This document shows positions 58,621-64,000 of a stretch of 64,000 nt of DNA, in pieces. The notes below the pieces were generated by a model that worked only from the letters and a program-made list of their open reading frames with translations, was not told the DNA's origin and made no database searches. The DNA comes from Phytophthora sp. 'mugwort'. Lineage: Eukaryota > Oomycota > Peronosporomycetes > Peronosporales > Peronosporaceae. Both the position numbers and the translations under genes were made by a program. The stretch covers positions 3,410,001-3,474,000 of the forward strand of contig JAUCEF010000011.1 of assembly GCA_033558025.1 (NCBI GenBank), written 5' to 3'. Numbering within the stretch: the stretch's first letter is position 1; each line of letters starts with the position of its first letter.

Positions 58621-59120
58621 GATTTCTCCAGCACACTGACGATCACGTCGTAGTCTTCGGTCAGGCTGCCGAGAAGGAGCACAATCTGGCGCGGCTCTGG
58701 AATTTCTTCCCCCACTGCCATCAGCCCACATACCAGGTTCTTGAACGCGTCGATGTTAGTCGACAGCTTCGTGCCTTGCTCCATCTTGAACCGGTGCAGA
58801 CGCTTGGTGACCGCAATCTGGTTCTTCAGCGTGTTGCTGTTGTACTGCACTTGCAGCCTCTTCCAGGCTTCTCGTGCAGTCACAGCATCCCGGATGTACA
58901 CCTGGTGTGTTACATCAACCTCGAGCGCTACCAGCCCGAGGGCTTTCAAGTCTCCCTCGAACCACTCTTTCGTGGAACGGTCGTACATGTCGTTCGTCTG
59001 CGGCGACGTGATGTGCGCGAACAGCCCTTTTTTTCTTGACAACTTCATCCTCATGTTGTATTTCCAATGATAGTAGTTGTCTTCGCGCAGCTTCTCCATC
59101 GTGGACGTTGGGCTCCTAAC
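58620..59120 (-). pseudogene. Copia gag, N-terminal part (inverted)
   Basis: From about 59100 on the minus strand: MEKLREDNYYHWKYNMRMKL, EAWKRLQVQYNSNT, LSTNIDAFKNLVCGLMAVGE and LLGSLTEDYDVIVSVLEK, the UBN2-type Copia gag. It then changes directly to capsid sequence. Together with 54.24-58.08 kb it makes one complete Copia element of about 4.6 kb. Confidence 0.85.
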
Positions 59121-59121
59121 T

Positions 59122-59413
59122 ACTTCGTGTGTGCAGACGACTTCCTCGTTCTTGGGAGGACAACTTGAGCAGTAGAAAAGAAAATTGAAAGTGATTAACG
59201 TTCTCGAGCAAGTTCTACTCCTACGACTCTCTAGTCCCTTGCTCAGCATCTGTAGTAGCCTAGGGTGCAGATCCCGGCTCGGTTCCTTCACCTCAACTGC
59301 AACAGCAAACTGCCGATTGTCACGTCTGGTTGTCACCTGCTCCAACGCGCTCTGTCGATGCTGCCGCGTCGCTCACTGGTTGCACATCCTGCCGCAGTGC
59401 CTAAGCCTCAACA
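59122..59413 (-). repeat. Copia 5' LTR (inverted)
   Basis: Inverted near-identical copy of 57795-58084. Outside it the minus strand reads ATATC directly before TGTTGAGG, the same five bases that follow the 3' LTR. Confidence 0.85.
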
Positions 59414-59930
59414 GATATTACGTCCCTCGACTAGTGATATTACTAACACCAACAGTCTCCTCTAGTATTACCACTAAAATTGACCTAGTCTCGTCTAATA
59501 TAAACACTACCCCCTGCTCCAGTCTAGTTAATATTACAAATTTAGTCTAGTCTAATATTAACACTAACGACTGATCCAGTCTGTCTAATATTACCAGTAA
59601 CCTCCGGTCGAGTCTTGTCCTATATTACCAGTAACCATTGATTTAGTTTTGTCTAATATTACGACTAACTGTTTTAATCCAAATGCGATTCATTTACTCG
59701 AAACTATTCTTATATTAGCAATAACCACCAGTCGTGTCTCGTCTCATCCGACTCGTCTCGTCGCTGCATTTTAGCACCATAACTAATATATTAGCCGTTC
59801 AGTTTCGTCTAATATTAAAGTAGCACCGATCACACAGTATTACTAACCACGGATCCAGTCCAACATAATATTACGATCCACAGGTACAGTTTAATAATAG
59901 TAAATTACAAACCACTGGTCTTATCTATTT
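59414..59930. repeat. Degenerate tandem array of about 34-bp AATATTA units
   Basis: About fourteen units of the type GTCTAATATTACCAGTAACC plus a GATCCAGTCTT-like tail, for example at 59573-59606, 59607-59640 and 59641 on. Units differ by substitutions and small indels. Related units occur on the other side of the Copia element (58085-58200), so the array was the viral-element end into which Copia inserted. Confidence 0.75.
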
Positions 59931-62542
59931 TTTATTTATATTTTATCTCTCAGGATCAATCGTTCTTTCTATGCTTAAATCCAAGACCTGCTGTATGCCC
60001 CTCGACATTATTTGTGGAGCTTGGAGGTTTGGAGGCAACCTCCTTCGCACCAGAGGGGGTCGAGAGGTCTTGCCTATTTTTTATTTTCTTGGGTTATTTA
60101 CATGGTTCTGGGGCGTTTGGGTGGGCTTATAGGTGATTGAATATTTTTACGTTTAGTGTACCTAGATATTACTACTGTTGCCCGACGGGTGAAACTCCTA
60201 CGCGATGTTGCTGCTGCACCGGCGCCACCTGGTGTTGGGGATTGCCCTGAGGGTGAAACTCCTGAGTGCTGCTGCGCACACTCACAGCAGACATGTGCTA
60301 CGTGTATAGCTAGGTAACCAGTCCTAATATAACATACGGGTTGCGAGGGTAGGACAGGTGACATGCGCTGCGCGCACTGGGCTGCATAGCTCATTTCTCG
60401 TCTTGCCGACTGACCGTCGCCTGGTCAAGCCCCTCAAGTCCCTGTAAGGCTTTAGCCCTTGCATCTGGTGTTTACTCCTAGGTATTCCTTTGCTGGTATA
60501 GCAGTACATGCATGGCGTGGAAAGCAACGGCGAAAGCCCTGCGGGCCCCATAGTGTTCTCGCCACGTCTCAAGGTGGACCTGCCCATGCGCTGCAGTCCC
60601 AGCCCGTCAAGACTGAGCGGGAGCGACACGGCCTCCATTTTCAGGAGCAGGCTAAAAACATTCATTAAGTTCAACCAATCGTTAATTTATGTATTTTTTT
60701 TTATTTCCACGAATGGCCGCCTTCGGCGGAAGATTGTTTTAACGAACGAGGGCCGCCTTCGCTGCGCGGAATGTTGTTTTGGCGTGACAGACGGACGGGC
60801 GGAGCGACGCTAGCGTTGACTTTTAGGATAACACATGAAAACCCTCGTTTCCAAATAGACCAGATTGCGACCTGTTTCAACAGTTTATGGCCAAAACAAT
60901 TTTGGTACGCATTATATTTAGCTATCCTGAAAACCCCAGCTAAAATCGATAAATAGGTGAGGAATTACGACAAAAAAAACCTACTAGCATTAAAAAATTG
61001 ACTTCAAACATCAAGTTATGCTCTTCGACGCTCACTATGATTGGCTCAGAAACATGCGTTTGGCTGCACTAGAGGAACAGCGTTCATTTGGTGTGCTTTT
61101 GTATAAAACCGATGACAAATAATGACTTTATTGCAAAAATTATGAAGTGGCCATAATAGTAAGGTGGACGAGAGAAGTTATTAGTGATAAACAAACACGT
61201 ACATGTACGACTTCTATTGTTGACCGAGCAGTCTACGGCAGATGCGGGCGAAAGGAGGATCGTTCCTTATACAGCCAAGTACTCTCCTGTCGGCTGACCG
61301 AACGGACGAAGTACCGAGCGGAAGATACAGCACCGTACGCTCAGCACAAACATATCGGTGGCCGAACATTGACGGAAGACGGCGCGGTGCACATGTATTC
61401 TGGCAATCGAATCCTTCATTGATCCAAGCTTTATTAACTTGGAGATCCTGATAGTCAATTCAATGTACAACTCAACAACAACATGCAACATGTACCTAAA
61501 AGGCAAACAAGTATTTTCCATCCACCAGGAACGAACAAGCTGAAGCGGTGACGCAAGTCGATTGCTACTGCTGTCAAGCACTCCACATCACATCTGCTCC
61601 GCGCGACGATGGGGCGTATGACAAGATCCTTATTGAACGCATTATCTGTAGGCCGCGAAGGCTTCTCGACATTTGCTATGAAAATGTGCAGGTGTTTTAC
61701 GGCACAGGGCCTAGAGAGGTTAAATAAGGTGTACGTTACGACCTTAACCTGCGCCGTAAATGTCTGCAGATTTATGCGATTGTTGCCGAACCCATTCAAC
61801 GAGCGAGCGAAACGGGCGAGCGAAACGAGCGAGCGCGTTTCTCAAGGCACTGTTGTTTACGCGGCCATGAACACTTGTTGGCTCTGACGTTGGATACTGA
61901 AGAACGGAATAGCACATGGTGCAGGCTGTAACGCGCTCACCTTGCAACTTCACAGCAAAAATCGGGCAGTTTGAATCAACAATCGCAAGATGTGCAATCC
62001 TGAAAAGCACCTGCCGGGACCCCATCTTGGTCGAGTGTAAGCTGACAGGCTCCATGCTAACGTCGTGCAGAACGCTGTAGGCATCCTTAAGTATTAGGTG
62101 TGGCCAAGTAAACTTTACCAAATCTAACAACAGAATTATAGGACACCCAAGTTAGGCAGTGCCTCATGCAGTGACTGCATGTGTATCCACAAGTACATGT
62201 AGACCAATTCATGGCATAGATATTTTTTTAATACATGTACGCAATTTTCCAAAAATATGATCGGTAATCCGCTGACCTCCAGTTTACTGTAGGTACAGGC
62301 AGCATAATACACAGTACAGTACTGTACATGCCCAAAATGGTAAACCTTCTGACTAAATGGTTGCGACAGCCGATTATCAGGCGCATTTCGTTCACGCCCT
62401 TACCACTCCGAGTAAAAACTCCGCACATTCCGCCAGCATGAATAGCATTCGGGGCCACATTGCATCCCAATAAAAAATCCAGGCCGTCTTCTCGTCTGTT
62501 GCGCCCAAATCTCATCGCAATGCAACGCTATTCCCAACTTTA
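59931..62542. other. Spacer, no gene assigned
   Basis: Minus-strand open frames at 60674-60098 and at 62130-61455 (up to 128 codons) show no recognisable domain. A GAGCGA(A/G)CGAAACG run lies at 61798-61840. Low-complexity T-rich sequence is at 60690-60710. Probably old transposon sequence. Confidence 0.35.
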
Positions 62543-62557
62543 TCATTCCTCAATTTG
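62543..62557 (+). promoter_or_regulatory. Inr+FPR core promoter of carbonic anhydrase copy B
   Basis: TCATTCCT followed directly by CAATTTG matches the combined oomycete initiator and flanking promoter element, 63-77 nt before the ATG. AACTCGCTTCG about 15 nt downstream is shared with copy A. Confidence 0.7.
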
Positions 62558-62619
62558 CTTTTAACGCAATAACTCGCTTCGCTCTCTTATTGACTCTGAC
62601 CCGACTGCGTGCCGACAAA

Positions 62620-63569
62620 ATGAAGTTCATCGCCACCGTCGCTGCTGCTGTCTCTGCCTGCACCCTAACCGTCTCCGCCGACGTGTCGACCGGTCCCGCT
62701 TGGGGCTATCGTGCCAACGACGCCAGCATGATTCACACGTCCAAGTGGGCCGAGCACTGGGAGGCTTGTGGAGGTGTTCGCCAGTCGCCCATCGACATCG
62801 TCACGACGACCAAGTCTGGCAAGGGCAGGAAGCTCCCGCTCGGCTTCAGCGGGAAGTGCTCTCAGTACAACCTGACGGAGCCCCACGAGCCCCTCGAGGT
62901 CGACGTCATTGGAGGTATCCAGATCACTTCCTGATGTCATTTGAACTATGATCGATTCTAACGTGTTTGGCTATGGTTTGAATAGGTAACTGCGCTGTCT
63001 CGGTGAATGACGGCTCTTACAATATGGCTCAGTTCCACTTGCACGCGCCTTCCGAGCACACGCTGAACGGCAAGGCCCTGGACGGCGAGATCCACTTTGT
63101 GCACAGATCGAGCGACGGCTCGGCCTATCTGGTGGTGGGCATCTTTCTTGACATCGGCGCTAAGTCGGATCCTTGGCTGGGACCCGTGCTTGACGCCCTT
63201 GAGAACGTCAACTCGACTGACCACTCAGAGGCCGTTGTGGTGGAGCTGTAAGCTGGCAACGCATGACTGTCTTGGGTTCTCATAAAGCCACTAACGATGT
63301 TCATTTTGATGCCACACAGGAAATCGTACTCGTCTCTGATCAGGCAGGCCAGCAAGATTGGCGGCATCTACAACTACCCAGGCAGCTTGACGACTCCCGG
63401 TTGCGATGAGACTGCCGATTGGTGGGTGGTGCAGAACCCGATCAAGATCTCGTCGGTCGACTTTGGCCGTCTTCACCAGGACCTGGTGGAGTACCACATC
63501 ACGGACGACGGCAACAACGCTCGCCCAGTGCAACCTATGAACGGCCGTACCGTCACACGCTACAATTAG
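62620..63569 (+). CDS. Secreted alpha-carbonic anhydrase, copy B
   Basis: Exons 62620..62914, 62986..63247 and 63320..63569 (268 residues), with exon lengths equal to copy A. The signal peptide (MKFIATVAAAVSACTLTVSA) differs from copy A at several codons; the rest of the protein is the same except for single substitutions (for example VVVEL for IVVEL and PVQPMNG for PVQSMNG). All catalytic landmarks are intact: QFHLHAPSEH, GEIHFVH and the PGCDETADWW block. The zinc enzyme acts on carbon dioxide/bicarbonate outside the cell. The ATG was chosen because it heads a clear signal peptide and follows the Inr; an in-frame ATG at 62590 would spoil the signal peptide. Confidence 0.93.
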
Positions 63570-63799
63570 GTGCCTCGGTGTATCAATATCGAGCGGCTTC
63601 TCGGTTGCTACTGGCATTCTAACATCGATATGGGTGGTACATTCAAACATACTTAGTAGTATGCAAGTAGAATATACTAATCGCGTTTTGTGTAATTTCG
63701 ACTTGCTTCAGGCTGCTCTTTTTTTAACCTTCGTTTGATGGCATTCATTAGCACTGGGTAAAGTCATACAATAGACATTAACCTTTGGGCCCTGCGCCG

Positions 63800-64000
63800 T
63801 AAAATTATTATAGCAAAAGCCGCGAAGCTTTCACGGGCTACAGATAACACGATCAATGAAACTGAAGATATCTTTGTCATTCGCCCATCGTGGCGCGAAG
63901 CAGAAGTGACGTGGAGTGCATGATAACAGCAGTAGTCGAAGCTAATACACTCGTGGTGGATGGAAAATATTGTTTGCCTTTTAGGTACATGTTGTTGTCG
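63800..64000 (+). repeat. Dispersed repeat, copy 2
   Basis: Aligns with 37010-37230 through CCGCGAAGC, CAATGAA, CATCGTGGCGC, GTGACGT and CCTTTTAGGTACATGTTGTT. It runs to the window edge and probably continues. Confidence 0.6.

Larger units (their letters stand above)
44640..59930. mobile_element. Endogenous Polinton-like virus (PLV/Polinton-type) element, degraded, with Copia inside
   Basis: A block whose genes are unlike the surrounding transposons. It carries the morphogenesis set shared by Polintons, PLVs and virophages: major capsid protein, candidate penton, FtsK/HerA-type packaging ATPase and adenain-like protease. It also has a basic virion protein, a fibre-like protein with S74 domain, a GIY-YIG nuclease and unknown proteins. 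Genes are tightly spaced (overlapping stop/start TAATG at 45870-45874, a protease/capsid divergent pair about 14 bp apart). Codons are AT-richer than in the host genes. Every long gene carries stops or frameshifts, so it is a fossil. No family B polymerase, helicase, tyrosine recombinase or rve integrase was found. Edges are approximate: the left lies after the Copia RT relic at about 44.6 kb, the right at the end of the AATATTA repeat array. Confidence 0.8.

Noticed and set aside
54240..59413. Two independent Copia insertions in opposite directions
   Set aside because: Each piece has only one LTR, the gag halves are complementary, the outer flanks share ATATC, and the capsid gene is split at the same two joins. 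One element plus one inversion explains all of this.
1..64000. RXLR or CRN effector genes
   Set aside because: No open frame with a signal peptide followed by RXLR-EER or LxLFLAK was found; Arg-rich stretches were inside transposon frames.
1..64000. CRISPR arrays, rRNA or tRNA genes
   Set aside because: No regularly spaced identical repeats with unique spacers and no rRNA or tRNA-like sequence were recognised. The organism is a eukaryote.

Overview
The window looks like a repeat-rich stretch of an oomycete nuclear genome, most likely Phytophthora or a close relative. The evidence is GT-AG introns of 72-83 nt (with one of about 210 nt), an intronless ABCG half-transporter, secreted alpha-carbonic anhydrases, oomycete-style Inr/FPR promoter cores, and a typical oomycete transposon mix (chromovirus-like Gypsy, Copia, MULE with Ulp1 domains, hAT, pogo, Harbinger-like, Tc1). 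The species call is an inference; no rRNA or mitochondrial marker is present.

Layout. Positions 1-6.6 kb hold ordinary host genes: the 3' part of a five-exon unknown gene (+), an ABCG transporter (+) and a three-exon RidA-family gene (-). From 6.68 to about 34 kb the sequence is nested, decayed transposons: a Tc1-type element with terminal inverted repeats; two MULE-Ulp1 elements arranged head-to-head around 13.0-13.3 kb; an 8.1 kb Gypsy element with both LTRs, a chromodomain and an antisense ORF; then MULE, LINE and hAT fragments. An alpha-carbonic anhydrase gene lies at 35.3-36.3 kb (-) and an almost identical inverted copy at 62.6-63.6 kb (+). Between them are Harbinger-like and pogo-type transposase relics, hairpins, and the most unusual region.

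The region of about 44.65-59.93 kb is a degraded viral element of Polinton-like virus (PLV) / Polinton type. On both strands, interrupted by frameshifts and stops, it carries a packaging ATPase, a candidate penton protein, a basic pX/pVI-like virion protein, an adenain/Ulp1-like maturation protease, a major capsid protein, a fibre-like protein with repeated TSVG-type motifs and a peptidase S74 chaperone domain, a GIY-YIG nuclease, a small protein with a myristoylation-type N terminus, and two long unrecognised proteins. I found no polymerase, helicase or integrase. The two halves of the capsid gene now lie on opposite strands. A Copia retrotransposon, also in two pieces on opposite strands, sits between and beside them. 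Both splits are explained by one inversion of about 4.4 kb with breakpoints inside the capsid gene and the Copia gag gene. The Copia target-site duplication (ATATC) and an AATATTA-rich repeat array on both sides of the Copia element support this order of events.

The two carbonic anhydrase genes have diverged promoters, 5' UTRs, signal-peptide codons and 3' flanks. Their mature coding sequence and both introns are nearly identical. That pattern points to gene conversion between inverted paralogues that bracket 26 kb of transposon and viral debris.
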